From: Oegoconia quadripuncta
Lineage: Eukaryota; Arthropoda; Insecta; Lepidoptera; Autostichidae
Assembly: GCA_949316235.1 (NCBI GenBank)
Contig: OX438749.1
Location: forward strand, 19,422,414-19,486,413
Direction: 5' to 3'
DNA length: 64,000 bases
Numbering within the stretch: position 1 is the first letter of the stretch; each line of letters begins with the position of its first letter. This document shows, one piece after another, positions 37,408 through 48,421 of the stretch. Under the pieces are notes generated by a model. It was not told the DNA's origin and did not search any database. It worked only from the letters and a program-made list of their open reading frames with translations. A program made the translations under genes and the position numbers.

Positions 37408-39217
37408 CCCATTTACGGCGACTGATCGTTATAACGATCAGAAAAATATATTAAAAGTAGCCTCAATTAAAAAATATTAACAAGCGGAAATATCTGGTTC
37501 TTTATTTGCAAATCATCGCAGTGATCATTTGACAGTGTTTTAGCGTACACATGGTTATCTTATTATCTTAATTTTGAAGTGTTCTAGTGTTTTAATTTAT
37601 ATCGGCGGAATAAACTTTCATTATGTCTTCAAAGCGGTAAGTTTTTACGAATTTTCATAAGCTATATAGTTATTTTATGCATGTTTTTTATAAATTTACT
37701 ACCTATCCAATGCATCTAAGAAATAAAGTTATAACCTTTTACTATTTTTCTAAAAAATAAATGACGATACTTTTGATGATCGTTAAAACGATCGGTAGTA
37801 ATTTGGGGATGTATTTTCAACTTCCAGGCCCAGAAATAACAAACCACTGTCTCTCAATGAAATAATCGACGAATTGGAACAATTAGATGATGATGACCCA
37901 TCGCCAAGAAATATAACCATAATACCGCCGGACAACGTAAATGCTGATATCACTGATGAAGATTCTGGTGATGAAGAGTTTGTAACTTTGAACAATCTTC
38001 CAGGTTTGATAAAGATCTTATATAAAATGTTTAAATTCATCGTATGTTGAGTTATTCTCATATATTATTATTTTTTCATCTAGGTTCAACTAACTAGGTT
38101 TCAACTAAGAGCTCCTGCGGAGATAGAATATATGTCTCCGATAGTGACAACTACAATGAACCCTTGTCTTCTTTAGCAACGACAACGAAGGCGAGTCACC
38201 GAAGAACTGCTTGTTGAAGAAGATCATCAACCAGAGCCATCTTCATCCAATTCAACTCCGGTTATCAGCAGTTCGTCAGCCGTTCCATTTGTTGATCCCA
38301 CCATATCAAAAAATCAAAAATACACTTGGAGAAATCGCCATAATCCAAGAGATCGACTACAATGGCAAGAAAACCATGGACCAAAATATCTGCAAACACC
38401 CTTGTATTACTTCGAATGTATGTTTGATGACGGCGTTATCGAATTATTGGTCAAATATACAAACACTTACGCAGTTCAAAAGAATAAAGTTGGTAATGTG
38501 ACAACCAGTGAAATGAAATGTTTTCTGGCCATACTTCTTTACAGTGGATATATCGTAGTACCCCGAAGATATATGTATTGGGAAAAATATTCAGACACTG
38601 ATTTCAGTCTAATATATAACGCCATGTCAAGGGACAGATTTACATTTATCATGACACATCTCCACTGCTGTGATAATGCTCAAATAACTACCGATAGTGA
38701 TAAATTTGCAAAGTTGAGGCCACTATTTGATATGCTGAATGAAATATTCTTGAATATTCTTGTATAATTCGTGAAACTTCACGGTATGATAGAATTGATC
38801 ATATAGTAGAGTACAATGACTCCCAGCTTCGATGTTCGCTTTGCAAGAAAAATACAAAATTCACGTGTCAAAAATGTAAAATCCATTTGCACCCTAAAAC
38901 ATGTTTTGTAACTTATCATACTCCTACATAGAGCCCTTTAGTTAAGTAATAGTTTCCATTAACACAATAAAGCCTTTTCCGTAATAAAACAGTTTTTATT
39001 TATTATAATACAGGATATAATTGATAAACTGATACTTGTATGAACGTTAACCTACCCGCCTATTACTACTGATCGTTAAAAAGACCCTCATTTTCCGAGC
39101 TTTCCAGAAAACCTAGAATTTTTATTTTTGTTTTCCCTGTTAACTATATGTATTAAAGTAACAACATCAAAAAATTACGACGATACGAGGCAAAAAATAG
39201 TTTCAGTAAGAACTGGG
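37408..39217 (+). mobile_element. piggyBac-family element, internally deleted
   Basis: 1,810 bp between TTAA sites, with ends CCCA... and ...TGGG. A perfect 20-bp palindrome CTGATCGTTATAACGATCAG (37422-37441) lies near the left end; ACTGATCGTTA recurs near the right end (39067) and GATCGTTAAAACGATCGG at 37779, which look like subterminal binding repeats. The transposase inside lacks its catalytic core, so this copy could only move with a transposase supplied elsewhere. Confidence 0.85.
37623..38931 (+). pseudogene. piggyBac transposase relic with intron-like structure and deleted core
   Basis: ATG 37623 opens a five-codon exon ending at GTAAGT (37637). An acceptor CTTCCAG precedes a second exon 37828-38003, acidic and of piggyBac-derived N-terminal type (LSLNEIIDELEQLDDDD, ITDEDSGDEEF), ending NNLP before a GT donor. 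The next segment, up to about 38200, has stops and frame changes. A long open stretch 38402-38767 then encodes the start of the transposase domain (KCFLAILLYSGYIVVPRRYM, MSRDRFTFIMTHLHCCDN). At about 38745-38765 the sequence AATATTCTTG is doubled and the protein jumps in another frame to a C-terminal Cys-rich zinc domain (LRCSLCKKNTKFTCQKC, HLHPKTCF), ending TAG at 38931. The DDE/D core between these points is missing. Confidence 0.75.
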
Positions 39218-39221
39218 TTAA

Positions 39222-39816
39222 GGGGATAGTAAGAGTATATGTTTAAAAATAATATTCCCCTTACGGCTTCGTCGCCGCATTTTCTCGTGCGCATTATATT
39301 GCATAGTACATTCATAAAGTCACGTCCATTTTCCGTAGGAGAAGACAGAGATCACATACTTCCACGTGTTCCGATCCAGATACACTCGGTTCATTCCCTC
39401 ATATAAAATTGGTCATGCATACTTCAAACCATCCACTCCCAAGATAATCGCATTTTTAGGATATTCAAAAGCAGAGTGAATAGGCCTTTACTGGAATCGC
39501 GTGCTTCATCTTCGACTACATCGTCGATTACCATTAGGTGAGACTATGGTCAAATGTGTATAAAATTAATCATAAAAAAGAAAAATCGCCAAAACATGGA
39601 ACAATCGCTCCACTTGTTAAATTTATTCCAGGTCGCGTTAAGTCGATTGGCTAAATTAAAAAAAATATACGAAATCGGTTAATATCGCGTAATAAACATT
39701 CAAAAAATATAATGAACAGTAGCATTGAGAACCTCCTGATTTTTTTAAAGACGGGTAAAAATTGCTATTTAATCGAAAGATCGGAGCTCTCGTATTATAT
39801 TCGATATCTATCGATA
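39222..39816. other. Spacer right of piggyBac
   Basis: Bases 39465-39540 recur near 32265-32340. Otherwise nothing recognised. Confidence 0.4.
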
Positions 39817-40060
39817 TTTGACAACCTGTTTGCGGTCGGCGGACAAATGTCGCGGGTTCGAATCCCATTAAGGATTTATCTTATTTTTCTAAGATGAATA
39901 CGGATACGTCTAGGTACCTGAGTTCTGGACGTGTTCATTTATAATATGTCTCTATTTACCAAAAAAATGTATTTATGTAGCATAGCAACCATCTTTAATC
40001 CATAACTAGATACAATGGAACTATGGCGCTGTGTGTATATCCAAGGATATGAATTTATTA
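39817..40060 (+). mobile_element. SINE-A copy, diverged
   Basis: CGCGGGTTCGAATCCCATT at 39851, then the GTACCTGAGTT and GTATTTATGTAGCATAGCAA blocks, and CTATGGCGCTGTGTGTATAT at the 3' end. Confidence 0.75.
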
Positions 40061-41240
40061 CTTCAGTCACTCACACTCATAAAGTTTTAAGAGAGTTTCT
40101 AAAAAAACTCAATCTATCAATCAAGTATGCTTTAATGCACAACAAATACGGATAAACTTTACATACAATTGTATATAAATAAAAACTATTCTAGAGTGTT
40201 CGAAAAACGCCCTCTAGGTTACATTGTAACAGACAGACATGTTTCTAGTTTAACTGTAACGGTACGCCAATTAGGATCGTGCCAGCCTTGAGAGAAAACA
40301 CACACATTTTATACAATTTGAAAATTGCATGTCTGGCGCATGCAGCCAACACTTCACACTTTATCTTCTTGTTATAATTTAATGCCATGAAATATCACGG
40401 AATTACGTTGCTTTTTTACATTTCGTTATTAAAACTGACAGATCGATCTAGATTCCGTCAGACCGACCACCGTGGCGTGTTGGAGTTGACATGAAACGCT
40501 GTTTAAACGCTTATCAAGTGAGAGTTGGGACACGCGACCAGTGTTCTGTAATCTACTTTATGAGTATTCGGAGACTTCATACAAACTTTGATCATCATTT
40601 TTGACTAACAAAATCAATCAGAATGAAATTTAGTAAGGACAACAAACACATTGATTGATGGACAACAAACACAAATAATTTTGAAGCGATATATTATTAT
40701 ATCAAGTGTAATATTTAATTATTGTGCAATAAAGTGTACTTGATTGATTGGTTGATTGAAATAACAAGTATTTACAAACCAAGAAACCCTTAAGCATATT
40801 TTGTGTTTTAGAGGCGCCATATAGGACTTTTTACCATATACCGTATTCAGTAACCGTATTTGATTCTAATGAAAATCGGTTACGCCGTTTCGACGATATC
40901 TAGCATAGACCATAGACTTATTTACGTGTATGGACCGGGTCGTTGACATAATCAAAATGGCACCACTTTATTGGTGTTAAAACGCGAATTTGGGACCAAT
41001 GGGTACTCAGTCATAGACCGACGTCGATCAGGAACTGTCGTATAAAATGCTGATTTATTTCTAAAAAAATGTATCACTTACATTTTACATACAAATTATA
41101 CGAGTATCTGTTAAGTATAACAAGCTAAAGTTAACTCATATATGTAAGGTCACACACAGTCACACACAACACACATACAAACACACCCACTCACACATAA
41201 ACACACTCATCCTGTCCATCCTGTCCATCCATCCATTTAC
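40061..41240. other. Spacer with repeat debris
   Basis: About 40715-40765 ends in AATAAAGTGTACTTGATTGA with a TTGA-type tail (LINE-like). Bases 40917-41060 match 12640-12800. About 41150-41206 is rich in ACACAC and CTGTCCATCC repeats follow at 41210-41230. No gene seen. Confidence 0.45.
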
Positions 41241-42168
41241 GACCTGTTTGGTGTAGTGGTTAGCAAATCTGACCACTATACCAAAAGGTTGCGGGTTCGA
41301 ATCTCGCTAGGGCCATATGTTTGTGTGATGAATACGAACATGTGTACCCGAGTTATGGATTTTTCATTTATAATAGGTATTTATTTACAAAAAAATGAAT
41401 TTATGTATTATATCAACCATTTTTCTTTTCTTTTTTTTTGACGGGGGGAAAACACATTTACGCGTTCGACCCGCCGCTGACGGGGGTCAGCGGCGAGGAT
41501 ATGTGGGAATCACCGCTCCAGACGGGAGCGGTCCTACCCACTAAAAACCCCCCGGTGTTCCTCCGCGCGCACCGAAACGGCGTGGCCACGGGTACCCCTC
41601 GGTAATCGTCCGCAGCCACGCCAGCGCGGCGCCCGCCGCCAGGACAACGGCGGCGGCGTGCCCTCCTATAGGCTGGAGCAGGGAGGAATCTCCTGGTCCT
41701 GACTCCCCCGAGTCACCACCCAGCCTCGCTAGGTAGGGGGGAGAAGGTGGGCATACGCCCTTCTCCGGGTCCCAGTGCGTCTGCGGCGGATGGGATGAGA
41801 GGAGGGATCGGCCTCCCTCTCTCTCTCCGCCACCTTTTTCCACCGCTTTCCACGACCTCTCGTCGCCGACCATAGCCTTGACTATGGCCGGCAAGGAGAG
41901 ATCGTCCCCTACCGCTGCGACGAGGTCGCGGCGCTCCCCTGCCCAGGCTGGGCATTCCTCAAGGGTGTGCTGCGCCGTGTCCTCGTGGCAGCCACAGTGG
42001 TGGCACTCGTCGGTCTCTTCCCGTCCGGCGATCCGGTGCAGGTATCTCCCGAAGCAGCCATGTATTATATCAACCATCTGGTATCCACAACCCAAGCATA
42101 TAGTTGCTTACTGTGGAACTAGATGGCGCTGTATGTCTAAGGATATTTTTATTTATTTATTTATTATT
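41241..42168 (+). mobile_element. SINE-A, full length, interrupted by a LINE fragment
   Basis: Reference copy. The head GACCTGTTTGGTGTAGTGGT (A-box region) and B box GCGGGTTCGAATCTCGC form a tRNA-like promoter. A conserved body follows (GTACCCGAGTTATGGAT, TTATTTACAAAAAAATGA), then GTATTATATCAACCATCTGG and the 3' domain AGATGGCGCTGTATGTC with a short ATTT tail. It is split at 41421-42059 with an 18-bp duplication. Ten copies of this family lie in the window. Confidence 0.9.
41421..42059 (-). pseudogene. 5'-truncated R1-like LINE, C-terminal zinc domain and 3' end
   Basis: 639 bp on the minus strand, flanked by 18-bp copies of ATGTATTATATCAACCAT (41403-41420 and 42060-42077). From the 5' break it encodes GCFGRYLHRIAGREETDE and the CHHCGCHEDTAQHTLEEC zinc motif that ends R1/TRAS-group ORF2 proteins, followed by a helix (LVAAVGDDLSLPAIV), then GC-rich 3' UTR and an A-rich tail (T-run at 41421-41439 on plus). 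The base composition, far more GC-rich than the surroundings, shows it is foreign to the host SINE. It is dead on arrival by 5' truncation. The later part of the open frame, Pro/Gly-rich, is probably UTR. Confidence 0.85.
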
Positions 42169-42179
42169 AATATCCATTA

Positions 42180-42640
42180 CCATTGGCACTTAAAGGCCTT
42201 ACACTTTTGCTTTATATTATTTTGTTTTTGTTTACTGATAAAAAATGTAATATGGAAGAGCGGGACTAACACAAATAAACTTTACTTACAAGTAGCCCCA
42301 ACACTGGATATTGTAAAAATTTTATCTAGTCAATTGTATTTTTGTTTTGATATTGTAATTTTCTATTGCACTTTAAAAGATTGTGAGTACATACTAAGAT
42401 GGTCCACTTCTAAAGGGGCTACCGTAACTGATAACACGGCATACCGAACCCTAATAATGCAAAAACGAGTGTTGGGTCTGTCTTTTTTCCACACTAACTG
42501 GTCCCAGGGTCAATGTCTCGGCCGAATTCCACGATTGCCTCCAACTGGTCGTTCTTATACAATCTGTTGCTATGCAATTATAGGAGCTAATTTATTCTCT
42601 TTTCTCCTTTTTTGTGGTACATGCGAGTAGCAGAAAAAAA
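42180..42640 (+). pseudogene. Possible decayed LINE RT C-terminus
   Basis: The open frame contains NTAYRTLIMQKRVLGLSF and later RIPRLPPTGRSYTIC, which recalls the QKRA/V...LP end of CR1/Jockey-type RTs. The match is loose and the N-terminal part is unrecognisable. Confidence 0.3.
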
Positions 42641-43097
42641 CTAAATACTCTATGGTGTTCCAGCCGATCTATCTACCATCTATTCGTAGACTGAAGTGAA
42701 CACAGAATCCCCAGGATCTTATAAACCCAAAGTAAACGAACTAATAGAATGTAACGTAGCGTGGTCTGCGTCCCTTCCATTTCACCTATCTGAAGGAGAA
42801 AGTGGAAAGGAAATAGAAAAGAAAGAGATGGATTATTATTATCAGATATTACAGACCAACCTTCCTCCAATTATAACCTCCGACGAAAAAATAAGGCTAT
42901 TATAAATTTTAAGCCTATCTTACGAGTCCGTAGCACCAACATATGAGAACAGATTTTTGGAAATAGTATTTTCATTTTCGAAAGATGGTGTTTGGGAGAT
43001 GGATCTTAGCCATGTTTGATGGAAAACGGTTCAGCCGTTTCAAAGATTATTATTATTAAAAAACATTACCTTCTTGGGCAGTCGGGTATAAATCTTT
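42641..43097. other. Spacer with two unassigned short ORFs
   Basis: A 69-codon plus ORF (42696-42905) and a 65-codon minus ORF cover each other; neither is recognisable. Bases 42990-43080 belong to the GGGCAGTCGGG dispersed family. Confidence 0.3.
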
Positions 43098-43325
43098 ACC
43101 GCTTTTGTGGCGTAATCGGAGGGTCGCGGGTTGGATCCCAAGCTTATCTAAGTCTGGCGCCCAGCAGCAATGTTAATAGCATGTTATGTTCCGGTTGTCA
43201 GAGATAAGATAGCCAGTTCCCCAATATTGGGGTTTCCGGGTTAGTACGCTTCCACCTATAGCCTCATTTTCACTTAACATCAATGGTGATTGAGTTCAAG
43301 AGCTAACTCGTCGTGCACAAAAAAA
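43098..43325 (+). mobile_element. SINE-B with internal deletion
   Basis: The head and a B-box relic (GGGTTGGATCCC) join directly to CTTATCTAAGTCTGGCGCCC, skipping about 100 bases of the family consensus. The 3' end is complete. Confidence 0.75.
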
Positions 43326-43514
43326 GAAAATCTGCAAGGTTCTTATTGCATTCACAGTTGTGTTAGCTTTGCGCGGCCAACTTACACTGGTAGGTAGCGT
43401 TATGATCGTCGTGCTGTCGACTGTACCATGATACAGAAAACAAATGAATGAATGGTTTATTGTCCAAGGAACCACAAAAACAGTTTGAAACAACAAGACA
43501 GAAAATGCAGCGTT

Positions 43515-43706
43515 GAATAACTTTATCGCGGAAATTTGTTTAAACCGCAGGAACTACACACTCCATCGGGATAAAAAATATCCTATGTCTTAATCCAGGG
43601 TATTTTCCACCTATATACCAAATTTCATCCAAATTCGTTCATCCGTTTCGCCGTGATTGAGCACCAAACAAATAAACAAACATCCATTTATAATATTAGT
43701 TAGATA
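43515..43706 (-). mobile_element. Helitron-like fragment
   Basis: Minus-strand body ACTTTATCGCGGAAATTTGT to CATCCATTTATAATATTAG. The Helitron-like 3' stem is missing. Confidence 0.5.
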
Positions 43707-43733
43707 CGGGACAATCCTTCAAAGATAATAATA

Positions 43734-43999
43734 ATAATAAATATCCTTAGACACTACACAGCGCCATCTAGTTCCATAGTAAGCAACTACAGGCTTATGT
43801 TGTGGGTACCAAATGGTTGATATACTACATAAATACATTTTTTTTTGTAAATAAATACTTATTATAAATGAAAACATCCATAACTCGGGTACACATGTCC
43901 GTATTCATCACACAAACATATGCCCCTAGCAGGATTCGAACCTGCAACCTTTTTGGTACAGTGGTCAGAGTTGCTAACCACTACACTAAACAGGTCGTC
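43734..43999 (-). mobile_element. SINE-A copy
   Basis: Complete in minus orientation, from an ATAATAATAA tail to the GACCTGTTTAGTGTAGTGGT head. Confidence 0.88.
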
Positions 44000-44040
44000 A
44001 TATCGATAGATGATCGTTATTCTCAACATTGACTTTTGTA

Positions 44041-44453
44041 TACAGGGTGAATTTTAATTCGTGTAATTCCGTTTACTGGTGACTCGACTCCCGCTTACGA
44101 ACAACTTTCCGCAAAATCAAAAAGTATCAAAAAATATTTTCGTTACTCATACAAAGTAAATCATTCTGAAACCACCTTTAATATGGAAGTTCAACAATTT
44201 TCGGCGGAATTTGGCTGTGGTTCCTAGTGGAGTTTAGTTGTTTTCAATCAGGAGTCAGTCATTAGCCAAAATTTGTTAAGACTTTCATAGAAATTGTTGG
44301 AATTCCAAACATGGTTTCATAACGGTTTACTTTGTATGGGTAATTGAAATTTTTTTAACCGAATTCAAATATAGTTCCATGGGGAAAGTTATTCGTAATC
44401 AAGTTTGGCGTAACCAGTTAATAGGAGTTACATGAATTCAAATTCGACCTGTA
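44041..44453. mobile_element. MITE with ~40-bp inverted repeats, TA flanks
   Basis: Left end TACAGGGTGAATTTTAATTC and the complement of the right end, TACAGGTCGAATTTGAATTC, continue to match through GTGTAATTCC.../ATGTAACTCC... and ACTGGT/ACTGGT. TA at each border and CAGG ends suggest a mariner-type non-autonomous element. The interior has no ORF. Confidence 0.7.
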
Positions 44454-44482
44454 TAATTACACTGTAAAAAATTGTCTCTAAT

Positions 44483-44719
44483 TAAAATAAATAAATATCC
44501 TTGGACATACACACAGCGCCATCTAGTTCCACACCAAGCAACTGGGCTTGTATTTTGGATACCAGATGGTTGATTTATTATATTATGAAAACATCCACAA
44601 CCTAACTCGGGTACATGTGACCGTATTCATCATACAAACATTTGCCCCTAGCGGGATTCCAATCTGCGACCATTTGATATCAGAGTCAGAGTTTCTAACC
44701 ATTACACCAAATAGGTCGT
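44483..44719 (-). mobile_element. SINE-A copy
   Basis: Minus strand, with the body slightly shortened between the 3' domain and the TAACTCGGGTACATG block. Confidence 0.82.
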
Positions 44720-45850
44720 ACAAAAACTAGGTCTACTATAAATCTGTCTTCGACTTTATACAGATTTATTTAATAGAAACCGACTGCGATACATTGTTGA
44801 TAACAAAAAAGATGCAGAAGATACATAAATACGATACACAGCGTCACGACCTTTATCCGGTATGGGGTGGTCAGGGATATGCCAAACATAAGCGTTATTA
44901 GGGTAAAACAAAATAAAGTTTAATGCTCGAAACAACATCCAGCATATACATAATGGACATCTATTACAGGCTTGTACATATTAACAAAATAAAGATAAAC
45001 AACATAACAGTCTTATGGAGTCAAATCCAGGACCTCCACATCCATAGCCCAAAAAGAAACCTCTATACCAATGACTCACTTGTAAAGTGTACAAAAAAGG
45101 AATCCCTACCACATTAATTAATTTAGCAAAATCAAAGAGTTCTGTCACCACCTACGTGCCTAAACAATTTCGCGTGCATTTTAATTGGTTGGTTAATACA
45201 TATTCATGGGGCCGCGATTGTCGCTAATGACTCTTCGAGTACGTGTTAATTAGTTGGGTTTATAATGGTGGAATTAATAGTGAGGTAACTACAGGGTGCT
45301 GTACAGTCGACGTCACGATCGTGACAGTACCAGCATAGAGGAATAACACTACCCGAAGTACCAGTATAAGGTGGCCGCGAGATGTGAACGCGAGACCGAG
45401 CGACAATCGTTTAGCGGCCGCATGTACGACAACTGCCGTAGTAACATGTAACAATATTTTTCATTACTCATACTCGGAAAGTAGGTCTGAAGTTGCCTAA
45501 AGAGCGAATTGAAAATAATACTTTTCAGCCCTAAGGAGAATCTTTTTCAACTGACAGCTGTTAAATTTAAAAAAAAAGTAGTTCTAAGCCGGGTAATTAT
45601 AAGGCCGGTCGAAAAAAAAAACATAATAGGCGGGAAAGCGGCAATCCGATCTTCATTTGTTTTTTCGAGTTGCAGAGTTTTGTTTATACTTCCGTATAGC
45701 AGAGCTTTGTATTAACTCGTGTTTTTATTTTTACTTTCCTTGTATTCGTAATGAAAAACACAATGTTTACCTTGCGTCACTACTTACTTAGTCCCGAAAC
45801 GGGGTTTGGCGCCCGAGCGCAGCGAGCTACTTTCATCCCTAGGACAACAA
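44720..45850. other. Spacer
   Basis: Several 60-68-codon ORFs on both strands, none recognisable. Bases near 45560-45680 look unique. No regulatory structure identified. Confidence 0.35.
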
Positions 45851-45992
45851 TGGTGTCGATTCGGATGTCCACTGACTAAACTAAAACCAGTTTTAAAGTA
45901 GTACTCTCTCTTTGTCCCTGGAACAGTATGATGCGACGGCACCACTCCAAAACTGGTTTTAGTTTAGTTGGTGTACATCCGAATCAACACCA
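45851..45992. mobile_element. Short palindromic MITE
   Basis: 142 bp. Left arm TGGTGTCGATTCGGATGTCC...AACCAGTTTT (45851-45894) pairs with right arm AAAACTGGTTTTAGTTTAG...CAACACCA. The loop holds ACGGCACCACTCC. A half copy of the right arm, in the opposite orientation, lies at 47169-47245. Confidence 0.75.
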
Positions 45993-46217
45993 ATGTATAC
46001 TATTAAACAGTTAGGATAAGGGGGTAAACATCTAATGAAGTCTAAAGGAATCGAGTTACCATAATTTACTAAAAAATTGTACGTGATACCGCTGCTGCAA
46101 TTCGGTCGTTACCAGCAAAGAAAATGTAAACCTAGCAACACGAAACCAACTCAAAAAAGCAGAAGGTTCTAAGTTTGTCTGTATGTATATGTTTATGTAT
46201 GTTCACACATATATGTA
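45993..46217. other. Short spacer
   Basis: TATGTATATGTTTATGTATG run at 46180-46215; otherwise unremarkable. Confidence 0.35.
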
Positions 46218-46457
46218 TGTTTGGTTGGTGGTAGGGCATTTTAAATGCCCGCCTGGCTAGCTACCACAATCTTATCTAAATCTGCCGCCAAGCAGCGATG
46301 TTAATAGCATTGTTGTGTAGCGGTTGTCAGAGATAAGATAGCCAGTCCCCCAAATGTGTTGGGGTTTCCGGGTTAGTACGCTTCCACCTTTGACTTCATC
46401 TTCACTTAACATCAGGTGTGATTGGGATCAAGTGCAAACCCATTATGCATAAAAAAA
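46218..46457 (+). mobile_element. SINE-B lacking the tRNA-like head
   Basis: Starts at GTTTGGTTGGTGGTAGGGC; the rest is complete and close to consensus, ending ATGCATAAAAAAAATC. Confidence 0.82.
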
Positions 46458-47168
46458 ATCATTTTTATTTTATTTTTATTTACCTACTAGGGACAATAAA
46501 CATATTTACAATGTGTATAACTTAAGCAAGATAGTAACATAAAACGGTATATGTGAATGTAAAACCAGCAGCATTATAAATAAAAAAAAATTATATTAAA
46601 ACTTGCCTGTAATTCAAAACTGTCATGAAACAGAAACTATATGCAGCGTTCAAGAAAGTGGTTTGACGGAATTTGCAGTAGTAAGTAATCTTTTTAATTT
46701 ATTTTTTATATGTAACCGGGTTTTTGGTTATTAAATACTGATGTTTTAAAATCAAAATGGAAAGGATTTCCATCGAATTAATTACTTACTTAATTAGCAG
46801 CCTCCTCAACAAACAAATGGAGAGAAAGGGTTATAAACGTTTTACCGTAAAATTTTAATTCAGTTGTCTTAATTAAAAACAAACATATAGTAGTGCTATA
46901 AAACTATATTGCTATAACTGAACGAACCTAATAAAGACAACCGTTTTAAATGTTTTAATGTGATCATGTCGTAAATAAAATGGTATTAAAATGAATACAT
47001 TTGATAAAACACTAAACGACCAATCACTGTCAATCATTCACAATTAAAACATAAAAGCGAAACGGTTATAAATAAAATGACTAATTTTCCTATTTAATTG
47101 TCTATAATAAATAACCTTCTAACAGAGGAGTACAAATAGAAGCCAATCTTAGCGATGTTTGACAGATA
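46458..47168. other. AT-rich spacer
   Basis: No gene or known repeat. Confidence 0.4.
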
Positions 47169-47245
47169 ATGGTGTCGATTCGGATGTACACCAACTAAAT
47201 TAAACTAAAACCAGTTTTGGAGTGGTGCCGTCGCATCGTACTGTT
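47169..47245 (-). mobile_element. Half of the 45851 MITE
   Basis: TGGTGTCGATTCGGATGTAC through GTGGTGCCGTCGCATCGTAC, broken at a poly-T run that begins a SINE-B tail. Confidence 0.65.
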
Positions 47246-47470
47246 TTTTTTTATGCACAAAGGGTTGGTAGTTGATCTAGCCAGGCCTTTAAAATTATAG
47301 GAAATTAAAATTCTATCCTTACTGGACTACACTGCGCGTGGTCCGATACGCACTTATCCGGCTTTTGTAAACATCGAATTTAAAATAATCACCTCATTGT
47401 ATTTTCACAATATAATTACTAAATAATAAAACAATGACAACCATTTAAACTGTGCAAAAAAGTCGTCCGA
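47246..47470 (-). mobile_element. SINE-B tail joined to one-armed fold-back MITE
   Basis: 47246-47282 is a SINE-B 3' tail in minus orientation. 47283-47470 is the fold-back family of 14053-14272, keeping the interior (GGTCCGATACGCACTTATCC) and one arm (47415-47468). It is followed by another SINE-B at 47480. Confidence 0.6.
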
Positions 47471-47479
47471 GTAGCCCCA

Positions 47480-47803
47480 CTTTATTTTTATGCTTCACTT
47501 CACCTCAATCACACCTGATGTTAAGTGAAGATGAGACCGATGGAGGCAGCGTACTAACCCGGAAAACCCCATCCTATTTGGGGGACTGGCTATCTTATCT
47601 CTGAAAACCGGCACACAACAACGCTATTAACATTGCTGCTTGGCGGCAGATTTAGATAAGATGGTGGTAGCTAGCCAGGCGGACATTTTAAATGCTCTAC
47701 TACCAACCAAACCTAAATACTTAAATATGTACCCCGCTGGGGATCGAACCCGTGACCTCCGAATCGTAAACCCAATGTTGTTTACATTGAGCCACGGAGG
47801 CGG
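47480..47803 (-). mobile_element. SINE-B, full length
   Basis: Minus strand, with the head CCGCCTCCGTGGCTCAATG at 47785-47803 and a B box at 47736. The A tail is short and mixed. Confidence 0.88.
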
Positions 47804-48068
47804 AGGAGGAGGAGGTTGAATACCTCGTCACATTACAAACCATGGCCAGGCCAATTAAGTAGTAAGAAGGGTTTTTTTTATTGGTGTTTGACAATGCTTC
47901 GTTGTTTATTATTACACAAACGGAGTAATCGATTTAGTGATGGAATACACCTCACGTAGACATCGGGTCAAGCCGATTCAAACATGCCGCCGTCCTCCTC
48001 CCGCCCCAGTATGCCGTTAATCTTTGCGATGGAACTGAATTTTGCAGCACACGAGTCAGACGACATGT
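47804..48068. other. Spacer
   Basis: GGAGGAGGAGG microsatellite at 47803-47815; a C-rich patch near 47985-48010. Nothing recognised. Confidence 0.35.
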
Positions 48069-48421
48069 TTACATGTTTGGTTAGAGACCCTGACGTCTAG
48101 AGGTCGCGGGATCGAATCCCGCTAGAGACATGTATTTGTTTGAGTACGGACATGTGTACCTGTGTTATGGATGTCTACATTTTATGTACGAATTTACAAA
48201 AAAAATTACATGTTTGGCATAACAACCATCTGCCCCCGTAGCATGACATCGAGAGAGTGGCATAGTTGTATATTTCGTCCATATAAATGAACAGGACAAA
48301 TATTATCTCATGCAACATAAACGTTTATCGCGCCTGTCATGCTCCTTGTGCTTGCATCGATATCCATAATACACGCCTAGTTGCTTAGTGTGAAACTAGA
48401 TGGCGCTGTGTGTATGTCCCA
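48069..48421 (+). mobile_element. SINE-A interrupted by MITE M3
   Basis: Head and B box (GTCGCGGGATCGAATCCCGC) at 48108-48128. The body runs to CAACCATCTG at 48232, then resumes at TATCCATAATAC (48361) after a 128-bp insertion. The 3' domain AGATGGCGCTGTGTGTATGT ends it. Confidence 0.82.
48233..48360 (+). mobile_element. MITE family M3, copy 3, nested
   Basis: 128 bp breaking SINE-A exactly at CTG/(G)TATCC, which gives the best view of this family's borders. Starts CCCCCGTAGCATGACATCG and ends near TTATCGCGCCTGTCATGCTC...GCATCGA. Confidence 0.75.

Noticed and set aside
41229..41320. Possible tRNA gene from the A/B-box-like sequence
   Set aside because: The same tRNA-like head recurs in ten copies with a shared unrelated body and cannot form a good cloverleaf; it is a SINE promoter.
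45260..45454. 64-codon minus ORF as a small gene
   Set aside because: No homology recalled, no splice or promoter signal, and similar-length frames are frequent by chance here.
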